From Serratia sp. Ag1 (GTDB lineage Bacteria; Pseudomonadota; Gammaproteobacteria; Enterobacterales; Enterobacteriaceae): 40,681 bases of DNA. A program made the translations under genes and the position numbers. This document shows, in pieces, positions 31,628 to 38,543 of this stretch (positions within the stretch are counted from its first letter, which is position 1; the number at the start of each line of letters is the position of its first letter). The stretch spans positions 1 through 40,681 of the forward strand of contig NZ_JQEI01000041.1 of assembly GCF_000743355.1 (NCBI RefSeq). The letters are read 5' to 3'. Below the pieces are notes generated by a model. That model saw nothing but the letters and a program-made list of their open reading frames with translations. It did not search any database and was not told where the DNA came from.

Positions 31628-32254
31628 ATGGAAACGGTTGGTCAGCGCATAAGGGCCCTCAGGAGAGTTACTAAAACCTCCCAAAAAGAGTTAGGTAAAT
31701 TTTGCGGGGTGAGTGATGTTGCAGTTGGTTATTGGGAGAAGGATATTAACTCCCCTGGTGGAGAATCCCTTGCTAAACTGGCAAAATTTTTCAATACATC
31801 AATAAATTACATTCTTTACGGCACAGAGTTTGAGGGCAACCTCATAACAAAGATGCGTAAAGTTCCGGTTATTTCGTGGGTGCAGGCGGGGAGATTTACA
31901 GAAACCAATTCAGTAGAATGGAGTAACGATACAGACCTGTGGATAGAAACATCCCTCAAAACAGGCGATAATTCGTTCGCATTAGTGGTGAAAGGGGATT
32001 CGATGACAAATCCACATGGCATACCAACTATACCAGAAGGGGCCATAGTGATCGTCGATCCAGATGTGGAGCCGGTGCACGGAAAAATTGTTGTTGCTAG
32101 AGTGGATGGCACTAGCGAAGCTACCATAAAAAAATTAGTAATTGATGGATCTCAAAAATTTTTAGTCCCCTTAAATCCTCGCTATCCAAACATTTCTATA
32201 AACGGTAACTGCCTGATCATCGGCGTTGTTAAAGGCGTTCAGTACGAACTCTAA
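31628..32254 (+). CDS. cI: CI-like prophage repressor (LexA/S24 type)
   Basis: A 208-residue repressor. The N-terminal helix-turn-helix is visible in VGQRIRALRRVTKTSQKELGKFCGVSDVAVGYWEKD. The C-terminal S24 autoprotease has the cleavage site Ala87-Gly88 (WVQAGRF), catalytic Ser125 in KGDSM and Lys168 in ATIKKL. RecA-stimulated self-cleavage would induce the prophage, linking it to the SOS-controlled genes at both ends of the element. It is transcribed divergently from cro. Confidence 0.93.
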   Translation: METVGQRIRALRRVTKTSQKELGKFCGVSDVAVGYWEKDINSPGGESLAKLAKFFNTSINYILYGTEFEGNLITKMRKVPVISWVQAGRFTETNSVEWSNDTDLWIETSLKTGDNSFALVVKGDSMTNPHGIPTIPEGAIVIVDPDVEPVHGKIVVARVDGTSEATIKKLVIDGSQKFLVPLNPRYPNISINGNCLIIGVVKGVQYEL

Positions 32255-32307
32255 TCTCTGATTGTTATTGCCATAACACCATACTAAGAAAAGTTTGGTG
32301 TTTAACC

Positions 32308-32336
32308 TTGAATTAAAAGCTAAGTTAAGTTAGATT
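32308..32336 (+). promoter_or_regulatory. Promoter of the + strand early operon (pL-like) with embedded operator
   Basis: TTGAAT (32308-32313), a 17-bp spacer and TAGATT (32331-32336) precede the gene at 32368. Inside, GCTAAGTTAAGTTAGA (32319-32334) resembles the ACTAAG-N4-CTTAGT operator and keeps the CTAA...TTAG symmetry. A half-site ACTAAG is at 32283. This suggests CI repression of the operon leading to xis and int. Confidence 0.65.
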
Positions 32337-32367
32337 TCAATCATCGGCCAACAACGGAGCCAGTGAG

Positions 32368-32562
32368 ATGAAAACTAATAGCCAACCCACAAAGGTTTAT
32401 CTATTCGCATCAGTTTTACGCAGTGACATGAAGTCACGTCCTTTCATGCAGCGTGTAAAAGCCACCAGCGAGAAAGAGGCTCGTCGCCAACTGGTGCGTG
32501 ATTATATTTTGGCATTCGCTGGTTGCCTGCCAGTTAAGAATATTGAGGTGCGCCATGTCTAA
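32368..32562 (+). CDS. Icd-like / ASH-family host cell division inhibitor-like protein
   Basis: A 64-residue protein with the family pattern KVYLFASVLRSDMKSRPF, VKATSEKEARRQLVRDYILAFAGCLPVKNIEV. Icd-like (Phage_ASH) proteins share EREARR..L..YVL.FAGRLPV. The P1 Icd protein inhibits host cell division, but most relatives are uncharacterised. It is the first gene of the + strand early operon and overlaps the next gene by eight bases. Confidence 0.82.
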   Translation: MKTNSQPTKVYLFASVLRSDMKSRPFMQRVKATSEKEARRQLVRDYILAFAGCLPVKNIEVRHV

Positions 32563-32872
32563 TCATCAAGACAGCCACGACTTAAATAGGCTGCGTACCG
32601 CGATTACGGATATGGATGCACTGTCGAAGCGCGCCTTTTTGGAGATTGCCGCCGCTGCTGATCTTTTGCTGCACTGGATGGAATCACCCGAAAGCTATCA
32701 GCGCATGAGCGTAATAGCAGACACACTGACCCTTATCTCTTACAGGGCTCAAGAAACCGCTGAAAGCATCGAGCAAGAAGCTGCGTCGGTAGGTTGCGGA
32801 TACTTTGATCCTGGCAGTCAGCGCCGCCTTGAGGCTTGGGAAGCATATAGTTCAGGGGGTAGCCATGCGTGA
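32555..32872 (+). CDS. Small early hypothetical protein
   Basis: A 105-residue helical protein from ATG 32555 (MSNHQDSHDLNRLRTAITDMDALSKRAFLEIAAAADLLLHWMESP), which overlaps the Icd-like stop; upstream codons in this frame lie inside that gene. The C-terminus is Gly/Ser-rich. It overlaps the next gene by eight bases. No domain recognised. Confidence 0.75.
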   Translation: MSNHQDSHDLNRLRTAITDMDALSKRAFLEIAAAADLLLHWMESPESYQRMSVIADTLTLISYRAQETAESIEQEAASVGCGYFDPGSQRRLEAWEAYSSGGSHA

Positions 32873-33167
32873 TATTTACCATTTACTGTCGGTTAATAAT
32901 TTTAAAGCCGTGAGCAACGAAGAATTGCTAGATATTGAGCATGTCTATAGCGCTACTGCTTCAGGCGTTAACTCAGCATTGCGTGTCATTGGTAATTTAC
33001 TTCTCGAAGCTGGAGAAAGTGAGGAGTATTTAGATAGCGAGGCGAAGCGAGATTTACTTTTAATTGGTTCAGTGCTTAGGAGTCTCCCGAGACTGAGTCA
33101 GGTGCTAAAACAAAATAGCGATAACGCTGCTTTTGAATTGAGAAAGCGTCAAGGGGGGGGGGGCTGA
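32865..33167 (+). CDS. Small early hypothetical protein ending in a G tract
   Basis: A 100-residue helical protein from ATG 32865 (MRDIYHLLSVNNFKAVSNEELLDIEHVYS...). Its size and composition resemble the preceding gene product, suggesting a related small helical protein. The last four codons are glycines encoded by a G11 run before TGA. With G10 the frame would end in AES and a TGA overlapping the next start codon (ATGA), so tract length may change coupling to the next gene. Confidence 0.75.
   Translation: MRDIYHLLSVNNFKAVSNEELLDIEHVYSATASGVNSALRVIGNLLLEAGESEEYLDSEAKRDLLLIGSVLRSLPRLSQVLKQNSDNAAFELRKRQGGGG
33153..33163. repeat. G11 homopolymer at the end of an early gene
   Basis: Eleven G immediately before the stop of the 32865-33167 gene and seven bases before the next start codon. 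One base fewer would move the stop to 33172 and create a four-base overlap with the next gene. Confidence 0.9.
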
Positions 33168-33170
33168 ATC

Positions 33171-33398
33171 ATGAGCAGCCTACACGCAAGCCTCATCGTT
33201 TCCATCAAGGAAAAAGTGATAACCCCTCTAATTCCTGACGCCACCACCAAGATTGTGCTCAGTATTGAAAACGGGAAACTCGTAGCGTTCCGCAATATTC
33301 GTGAGGACGAAATTACAGCTTCTTTTGATACGTTCCTGCATTACGCAAAGCAGGCAGGTTGGAAGGTAATACCACCGAAGGAAAGCAAAGATGAATAA
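33171..33398 (+). CDS. Small early hypothetical protein
   Basis: A 75-residue protein (MSSLHASLIVSIKEKVITPLI...) with predicted beta strands (TKIVLSIENGKLVAFRNI) and a helix (ASFDTFLHYAKQAGWKV). It overlaps the next gene by eight bases. No family recognised. Confidence 0.7.
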   Translation: MSSLHASLIVSIKEKVITPLIPDATTKIVLSIENGKLVAFRNIREDEITASFDTFLHYAKQAGWKVIPPKESKDE

Positions 33399-33807
33399 CC
33401 ATAAAGTTATTGATTATGCCCGTATGGGTGAGGACTACGTGGCGGATGCTGGTGGCATTGAAGATGCAATGCGCAAAATTGATATGCCAGTTTACGTTAT
33501 ATATCGCCACGGCATTTATAAACGTTTTTTAAGTCGTGGCGCCGCCATCGACAATTTGGCACGCATTATGGCGACAGAGGTATATAAACGCCAAGGGCTT
33601 GAGATTCGTTATGACTCTGCTTTTGACCCGCAAAAAAATGTATGGGTGCTTGGCAATCTAACGCTTGAATACCTCAATTGCCGAGATCGCGCCAAGCGCC
33701 GAATTCTTCGATTACTTGCCAAGCGCCGAGAGATAGTTAATTGGCAAAAAGAATATGACGCTTGGGCTAGCAAGCACGATGAATTAATGAAACGCCGTCC
33801 GTATTAA
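33391..33807 (+). CDS. Early hypothetical protein, basic C-terminus
   Basis: A 138-residue protein. The N-terminal part has VIDYARMGEDYVADAGGIEDAMRK, then YVIYRHGIYKRFLSRGAAIDNLARI. The C-terminal half is rich in Arg and Lys (NCRDRAKRRILRLLAKRREIVNWQKEYDAWASKHDELMKRRP). This may bind nucleic acid, but no domain is recognised. It is followed by an 83-base gap with a ribosome-binding site for the next gene. Confidence 0.72.
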   Translation: MNNHKVIDYARMGEDYVADAGGIEDAMRKIDMPVYVIYRHGIYKRFLSRGAAIDNLARIMATEVYKRQGLEIRYDSAFDPQKNVWVLGNLTLEYLNCRDRAKRRILRLLAKRREIVNWQKEYDAWASKHDELMKRRPY

Positions 33808-33890
33808 TTAAGCAACTCAGAAATAAATTTAATAACAGCCATCAGGCTGAGGGATTCGCTCGGCCTAAACTCAGGAAAAGGTAATTAGCT

Positions 33891-34259
33891 ATGTCAGAGA
33901 GAATTAACCTAATCGAAATAAATAGACGCCGGATTATCACCGCCTATTTAGGTTTCTGCCAAGGCCATTATGGCGGTGGGTGGGCTGATATCGTTCTGCC
34001 GAAAAACAATGTAGTGCGTGTTTACGTAACGCAGAAAAGCCTTGAGCAATGCATGGTCAGCCTGATTGAGCATCCAGGCTATGAAGAATTTGGCCGGCAA
34101 GCTGGAAACACCCACATAACCACCCTTTATCACGGAATGCTGACTTGCAAGCACAAATTAACAGCCCTCGGCACCACGGTCATGGAAGAAATGATGAAAG
34201 CCGCTGTATCGGATGCATTGGAAAACCCAGGGAAATCGACCCTGCAGGTGGTGCACTGA
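33891..34259 (+). CDS. Early hypothetical protein
   Basis: A 122-residue protein beginning MSERINLIEINRRRIITAYLGFCQGHYGGGWADI with AGGAAAAGG upstream. It is mixed alpha/beta and I recognise no family. Its TGA overlaps the ATG of the next gene (ATGG in TGATGG), indicating coupling. Confidence 0.72.
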   Translation: MSERINLIEINRRRIITAYLGFCQGHYGGGWADIVLPKNNVVRVYVTQKSLEQCMVSLIEHPGYEEFGRQAGNTHITTLYHGMLTCKHKLTALGTTVMEEMMKAAVSDALENPGKSTLQVVH

Positions 34260-34450
34260 TGGCAACTGACTCTCAAAAAGCACCATGCAACCTGGGCGCA
34301 ATTGATGCTCTGGCAAAGATCAAAGATCTAGCTGAGGCCGCTTTATGCCTCACCGCAAACAGTACCGAACGAGGCGTACAGCTCGAACTTATCGGAGTTA
34401 TCCATGACATCGCCAGCACCATAACGGAGGGGGGGGGATCATGCAATTAA
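34259..34450 (+). CDS. Small early hypothetical protein ending across a G tract
   Basis: A 63-residue protein from ATG 34259 (MATDSQKAPCNLGAIDALAKIKDLAEAALCLTA...). Its last codons cross G9 (GAG GGG GGG GGA) and it stops at TAA 34448-34450, ten bases into the next gene. With G8 it would end at a different TGA. With G10 the frame would run straight into the next gene, fusing the two proteins. Confidence 0.7.
   Translation: MATDSQKAPCNLGAIDALAKIKDLAEAALCLTANSTERGVQLELIGVIHDIASTITEGGGSCN
34429..34437. repeat. G9 homopolymer at a gene junction
   Basis: Nine G forming the end of one gene and the ribosome-binding region of the next (ATG at 34441). Length changes would alter the upstream C-terminus or fuse the two genes. 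Confidence 0.9.
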
Positions 34451-34629
34451 TTGACGTTCAGTGCCGGGTGGAGCAAGCACAAGCAGTCATAGGTATCTGG
34501 CTGGAGACATGCACCGCCGAGGATAAAGAACTGATTAAGTTGGTCGGAGCGCTCAGCTCCCTCCTCGATGATGTGCCCGAAGCTATTGAAGGTTACATCA
34601 ATAGCAAGACGGTGGAGGAGACGAAATGA
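34441..34629 (+). CDS. Small early hypothetical protein
   Basis: A 62-residue helical, acidic protein (MQLIDVQCRVEQAQAVIGIWLETCTAEDKELIKLVGALSSLL...). It overlaps both neighbours. Not recognised. Confidence 0.68.
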   Translation: MQLIDVQCRVEQAQAVIGIWLETCTAEDKELIKLVGALSSLLDDVPEAIEGYINSKTVEETK

Positions 34630-34910
34630 ACTTAAGCCCCTACATGCTCAACGCGATCCAAGCGGCCAAATTCGAGAAGGCTGGACAGTTAGACCTTGCG
34701 GCCACGTTCTGGCGCCAGGCCAGCGCAGTCGCCGTAAAGCTCGTTAATCGTGAATGGGCCGACCGCAGAGCTGACCGCTGTGATAAGCGCCGCACATTGT
34801 CTACACGCTATGAGGCATGGCGTCAGAAGGCTGCTGCCGAAAAAGAAGCGAAGAAGATGGCCGAGGCACTCGGCAACCACATCAACAAGACCACCAGCGG
34901 GGAGCGGTGA
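34626..34910 (+). CDS. ANR-family regulator-like protein
   Basis: A 94-residue protein with AIQAAKFEKAGQLDLAATFWRQASAVAVKLVNREWADRRADRCDKR. This fits the ANR family pattern: A..E..G....AA..W..A...A....N..W...R...C..R. ANR proteins inhibit AraC-type virulence activators by direct binding; phage copies are common and mostly untested. The C-terminus is basic and charged. A second related gene follows directly. Confidence 0.78.
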   Translation: MNLSPYMLNAIQAAKFEKAGQLDLAATFWRQASAVAVKLVNREWADRRADRCDKRRTLSTRYEAWRQKAAAEKEAKKMAEALGNHINKTTSGER

Positions 34911-34911
34911 T

Positions 34912-35142
34912 ATGGCAAAGGTCTACAACAGCAAGACGCCCAAAAGCCCGAGCAGCGCATTCCAGCAGTTGCACACCAAGGCCGGAGCTTTGGCAGAACG
35001 CAGCCTTTATCGTCGGGCCGCCGAGGTTTGGCGTGGAGGGCACACCTCAGCAGGACTCACAGAGCAAGAGCGTGATCTGTGTGTTCATAACGCCGATTTG
35101 TGTGCAGGGCAGGCGAAATACACTGGCAAACCGGAGAGTTAA
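34912..35142 (+). CDS. PerC/ANR-like small regulator
   Basis: A 76-residue protein from ATG 34912 with AFQQLHTKAGALAERSLYRRAAEVWRGGHTSAGLTEQERDLCVHNADLC. The LY.RAA..W motif is characteristic of PerC-like transcription regulators of prophages and pathogenicity islands. It follows the ANR-like gene by one base, giving a tandem pair of related small regulators. Confidence 0.7.
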   Translation: MAKVYNSKTPKSPSSAFQQLHTKAGALAERSLYRRAAEVWRGGHTSAGLTEQERDLCVHNADLCAGQAKYTGKPES

Positions 35143-35144
35143 CC

Positions 35145-35372
35145 ATGCCAAAGAGACGCAACAGCAAAACGCGCCAAGGTTTGTGCGGCGTGACCTTGGC
35201 GCAGGGTCACCGGCTGACCAGGGAGCCGGTTCATGAATACGCCAACGTTCAGCAGTCGGTGGCGGAGTACCGCACCAATGACGGCAATGTGCAGATGCCG
35301 CTGAATCGCAGCATGCGCCGCTATGCCAAGCACATTGGCATAAAGTTAAACCCGGTGGAGCCAAAGCAATGA
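35145..35372 (+). CDS. Small basic early hypothetical protein
   Basis: A 75-residue basic protein from ATG 35145 (MPKRRNSKTRQGLCGVTLAQGHRLTREPVHEYANVQQSV...). It follows the PerC-like gene by two bases and overlaps the next gene by four. Not recognised. Confidence 0.68.
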   Translation: MPKRRNSKTRQGLCGVTLAQGHRLTREPVHEYANVQQSVAEYRTNDGNVQMPLNRSMRRYAKHIGIKLNPVEPKQ

Positions 35373-35590
35373 AAATCGATTATCAGGATCATGGCGTTAC
35401 CGCCAGCCTCACGATCACCAGCACGGTGTTTGAATTCCGTAAGCATAACCGGGTGGTCGATACCGCCCTCTTTCTGACCAGCGTTACGGCGGCGCACTCT
35501 GGTTTCTTCCGCATGAAAACCGTAATCAGTGGCAAAACGCCGATAGTGATGCGAGCTTACCGCGTTGTACTGCAGGAGATGAAGCGATGA
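35369..35590 (+). CDS. Small early hypothetical protein
   Basis: A 73-residue, mostly beta protein (MKIDYQDHGVTASLTITSTVFEFRKHNRVVDT...) overlapping both neighbours by four bases. It lies directly upstream of the excisionase-like gene. Not recognised. Confidence 0.68.
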   Translation: MKIDYQDHGVTASLTITSTVFEFRKHNRVVDTALFLTSVTAAHSGFFRMKTVISGKTPIVMRAYRVVLQEMKR

Positions 35591-35796
35591 ACCTTGATTG
35601 TGTACCCATTTCCTCCTACTGCCGGGAGTCGGGCGAAACGGTAGAAGCCATTAACAAACGGATACAAAGGGGAGTATGGCTTGAGGGTATCCATGTATTA
35701 AAAGTCGATGGCGTAAAAGAAAGATGGATTGACTTAGCCGAGGTTTCAAAATGGGCAAGAAAGAACAAGGATCGCCTTCACTCCCAAGAGGGATAA
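35587..35796 (+). CDS. Excisionase-like DNA-binding protein
   Basis: A 69-residue protein: VPISSYCRESGETVEAINKRIQRGVWLEGIHVLKVDGVKERWIDLAEVSKWARKN. This is the winged-helix pattern of phage excisionases (helix, Arg-rich recognition helix, WLEG.H wing, WIDL.EV..W). It overlaps the integrase start by 46 bases, the usual xis-int arrangement. It would bend attR DNA and direct excision. Confidence 0.85.
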   Translation: MNLDCVPISSYCRESGETVEAINKRIQRGVWLEGIHVLKVDGVKERWIDLAEVSKWARKNKDRLHSQEG

Positions 35797-36923
35797 CAAT
35801 CCGGAAACATAAAACCGGAAGCACATTGGTTATTACCTTCACATATAAAGGGGTTCTCTGCCGGGAATCCCTTTCCCAGACCGATGTCAGCGGGAAAAAT
35901 ATAAAATACGCCGAGCGGCTTTTAGGGGAGATCCAAAATAAAATCAGCTCTGGTCAATTTGTTTATGCCGAATACTTTCCCAACTCAAAAAAGTTGGCAC
36001 TGTTCGGCAGCGTCAAACGAAGCCGCTCTATTCACGAGTACCTGACGGAATACCTGGTTATCTGTGAAAAGCGGAACCTGTCACCTTCAAGCATTGATGG
36101 TTACAGGAAATGCAAATCAGCACTGTCAGCGCTGCATAAACTCCCGGTAACCGAACTTACACCGGCAATATTAAAGAACTGGATTACTCTCCAAAAAACC
36201 ACGCTGAAAACAATTAGGAATCGCCTGTCATTCCTCCGCAGCGCCATTGATGAAGCCGTCACGGATGGGTTAATTAGCATAAATCCAGTGACACTTGTTA
36301 GCGCAGCTAGGTATAGCACGGAAACAGCGGAAACCAGTTCGGAATACGAAGTCGATCCGCTCTCGCCCTTGGAAGTTGAAGCTCTATATAAAGGTACTAA
36401 ATATAAACAGTGGGAAAACCTGTTTCGTTTTGCACTGCATACCGGAATGCGCAGTTCTGAACTGTGCGCTCTCCGCTGGGATGACATCGATTTTGTTGGA
36501 AAAGTGGCGCATGTGAAATCGGCCAGTGTGTCAGGGGTGATAAAAGGCACTAAAACTAAGGCGGGGAAAAGAAGCATCGAACTGGATAGCGAGGCCTTGA
36601 AGGCTCTGGCGGAACAAAAGCCATTCACCTTCTTACAGGGTGCTTTTATTTTTGAAGATCCAAAAACAGGTGAGCCGTGGGCCGGTGCTGATGCCATACG
36701 GAAAAAAGCCTGGGTGCCAACACTGAAAAAAGCCGGGGTTCGGTACCGTAACGCCTACCAAACACGTCACACGTACGCCACTCGCCTAATCAGTCAGGGG
36801 GTAAATCTGTTTTGGCTTTCGGGACAGATGGGCCACAAAGGGCCAGAAATGCTCTTCCGCCACTATGGTTCTTATCTTGCTGAGTACGATGGAAATTCAG
36901 GACGCCAATTCAACTCCCTATAA
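35751..36923 (+). CDS. int: Prophage integrase (tyrosine recombinase)
   Basis: A 390-residue tyrosine recombinase. The arm-binding N-terminal domain (LPRGITIRKHKTGSTLVITFTYKG, DUF3596-like) is followed by a core-binding domain (about 90-190) and the catalytic domain. Residues are Arg234 (TGMRSSELCALRW), Arg339 in YQTRH (Tyr takes the place of the usual His), His362 (MGHKG) and the nucleophile Tyr372. It starts inside xis, which supports the chosen start. It lies 160 bases from attR, whose core is the ssrA 3' end. Confidence 0.93.
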   Translation: MGKKEQGSPSLPRGITIRKHKTGSTLVITFTYKGVLCRESLSQTDVSGKNIKYAERLLGEIQNKISSGQFVYAEYFPNSKKLALFGSVKRSRSIHEYLTEYLVICEKRNLSPSSIDGYRKCKSALSALHKLPVTELTPAILKNWITLQKTTLKTIRNRLSFLRSAIDEAVTDGLISINPVTLVSAARYSTETAETSSEYEVDPLSPLEVEALYKGTKYKQWENLFRFALHTGMRSSELCALRWDDIDFVGKVAHVKSASVSGVIKGTKTKAGKRSIELDSEALKALAEQKPFTFLQGAFIFEDPKTGEPWAGADAIRKKAWVPTLKKAGVRYRNAYQTRHTYATRLISQGVNLFWLSGQMGHKGPEMLFRHYGSYLAEYDGNSGRQFNSL

Positions 36924-36995
36924 GGAAACTGAATTATCCAATTAGCGCACGTAACAAAATATTAATGAGAAGGAGACTAAACTAAGACAAAACAA

Positions 36996-37024
36996 GGACA
37001 GTGAAATGCACTTTTTATGCACTT
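36996..37024. promoter_or_regulatory. Right att-arm repeat cluster (candidate integrase arm sites)
   Basis: GGACAGTG at 36996-37003 and two ATGCACTT copies at 37006-37013 and 37017-37024, 11 bp apart. The same words with the same spacing occur beside attL (36-52 and 119-141). Confidence 0.62.
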
Positions 37025-37083
37025 TTAAAAATGAGATTAAAATAAAATCATAATTATCAATTTATTAATATCAATTAATGCGC

Positions 37084-37113
37084 GGGTTCAAATCCCCCCA
37101 GCTCCACCAATTT
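37084..37113. other. attR core
   Basis: Second copy of the 30-bp attL repeat. It includes the 3' 26 bases of tmRNA, which here form only a remnant. The two bases upstream (GC) do not extend the T-stem properly, as expected for a phage-derived junction. Confidence 0.88.
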
Positions 37114-37143
37114 TTAGTTGTTTGAAGTACAATGAAGTCTACT

Positions 37144-37177
37144 AAGCCCGCATGGAACCAGCCTTGCGGGCTTTTTT
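37144..37177 (+). terminator. Displaced ssrA terminator
   Basis: AAGCCCGC (37144-37151) and GCGGGCTT (37166-37173) form a stem with a 14-nt loop and a T6 run. The AAGCCCGCA...TGCGGGCTTTTTT layout 30-60 bases after the acceptor end matches the enterobacterial ssrA terminator. It is separated from ssrA by the whole prophage. Confidence 0.82.
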
Positions 37178-37234
37178 ACGTCTATTGTAGTCTAGTGAGA
37201 ATTGCTGAGAACTATCACTTATGGCACCCTGAAT

Positions 37235-37271
37235 GGGACCCACAACGAAGGGTCCAAAAACCGAGGGTCCC
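37235..37271. promoter_or_regulatory. Repeated GGGACCC/GGGTCC motif before the second integrase
   Basis: GGGACCC (37235-37241), GGGTCC (37250-37255) and GGGTCCC (37265-37271) lie within 40 bases of the integrase start; the first and last form an inverted pair. They may be operators for autoregulation of the integrase. Confidence 0.5.
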
Positions 37272-37274
37272 AAA

Positions 37275-38504
37275 ATGGCAAAAATCGCTAAGAAGCTCAC
37301 TGACACTGAAATCAAAAGCACCAAGCCAGCCGACAAAGAAATCAACTTGTTTGACGGTGATGGTTTGATCCTACGAATCGCTCCCCTCTCGAAAGGAGGG
37401 AAGAAGAATTGGTATTTCAGGTATGCTGTGCCGGTGAGTAAGAAAAGAACCAAAATGAGCCTTGGGACCTACCCTCACCTCACACTAGCAAGAGCAAGAG
37501 CCTTACGAGATGAATATCTTTCCTTGCTTGCCAATGGCATTGATCCTCAAGTCCATAACAACAATAAAGCTAATGCCTTAAAGAATGCTACTGAACACAC
37601 TCTCCAAACCGTGGCAAGGAAATGGTTAGATGAGAAGGTAAAGACCTCTGGTATCTCACAAGACCATGCAGAAGACATCTGGCGAAGTCTAGAGAGAAAT
37701 ATCTTTCCCGGCTTAGGTCATGTTCCTGTCAATGAGATCCGCCCCAAACTCTTAAAGCAACATCTTGATCCTATTGAGCAACGAGGAGTCCTCGAAACTT
37801 TACGGCGAATCATTTCCCGATTAAATGAAATTTTCCGTTATGCAGCTACTGAGGAACTTATCGAATTCAATCCGGCTGACAACCTTGGGCAACGGTTCAG
37901 TAAGCCTAAAAAACAGAATATGCCAGCATTACCCCCTTCCGAACTCCCCCGCTTCCTGGTTGTTCTAACCAATGCTTCTATCCGTTTAGAAACAAGGCTA
38001 CTGATTGAGTGGCAACTTCTCACATGGGTTCGCCCTGGTGAAGCGGTTCGTGCGAGATGGGTTGATATAGATACTGACAACTCAATGTGGAACATCCCTG
38101 CTGAGTTTATGAAAATGAAGAAGCCTCACAAAGTTCCACTAAGCAAAGAAGCTTTGCGAGTCTTGGATTCAATGAAAGCGATAAGTGGACATCGTGAATG
38201 GGTGTTTCCAAGCATAAAGGCTCCACTCAATCACATGCATGAACAAACAGCTAATGCCGCTATTATTCGAATGGGATTCGGAGGTGAGCTTGTAGCTCAT
38301 GGAATGAGATCTATTGCACGAACGGCCGCAGAGGAGTCCGGTAAGTTCAGAACTGATGTCCTCGAAGCTGCTCTTGCACACTCAAAGAAGGATGAAATAA
38401 TTGCCGCTTATAATCGTGCAGAATACTTAAAAGAGAGATATATACTAATGCAGTGGTGGAGTGATTATATTCAAACTCAAAGATTTAAATCTATTGCAGC
38501 CTAA
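37275..38504 (+). CDS. intA: P4-type island integrase (tyrosine recombinase)
   Basis: A 409-residue protein starting at ATG 37275; an upstream in-frame ATG at 37233 falls in the GGGACC repeats and is unlikely. The N-terminal arm-binding domain has LTDTEIKSTKPADKEINLFDGDGLILRI and YPHLTLARARALRDE (DUF4102). Catalytic residues are Arg253 (TWVRPGEAVRARW), His342 and Arg345 (HGMRS), His369 (LAHS) and Tyr379. Relatives include the CP4-57 integrase, which also uses ssrA. The gene is divided from attR only by the ssrA terminator. Confidence 0.93.
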   Translation: MAKIAKKLTDTEIKSTKPADKEINLFDGDGLILRIAPLSKGGKKNWYFRYAVPVSKKRTKMSLGTYPHLTLARARALRDEYLSLLANGIDPQVHNNNKANALKNATEHTLQTVARKWLDEKVKTSGISQDHAEDIWRSLERNIFPGLGHVPVNEIRPKLLKQHLDPIEQRGVLETLRRIISRLNEIFRYAATEELIEFNPADNLGQRFSKPKKQNMPALPPSELPRFLVVLTNASIRLETRLLIEWQLLTWVRPGEAVRARWVDIDTDNSMWNIPAEFMKMKKPHKVPLSKEALRVLDSMKAISGHREWVFPSIKAPLNHMHEQTANAAIIRMGFGGELVAHGMRSIARTAAEESGKFRTDVLEAALAHSKKDEIIAAYNRAEYLKERYILMQWWSDYIQTQRFKSIAA

Positions 38505-38543
38505 GTCGCCCTACCATTAATATCATAATGGAGATAAATTAAT

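Larger units (their letters stand above)
1..37113. mobile_element. SfV-like lambdoid contractile-tail prophage integrated in ssrA
   Basis: The element is bounded by the 30-bp repeats at 1-30 and 37084-37113. It carries integrase, xis-like gene, cI/cro, primase and helicase, Q antiterminator, lysis genes, terminases, HK97-type head genes and a complete Mu-type tail and baseplate set. Only one gene appears broken (31065-31311) and all structural genes look intact, so it may be inducible. HK97 head plus Mu tail under lambdoid control is the SfV arrangement; the assignment rests on gene families and order. Confidence 0.92.
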
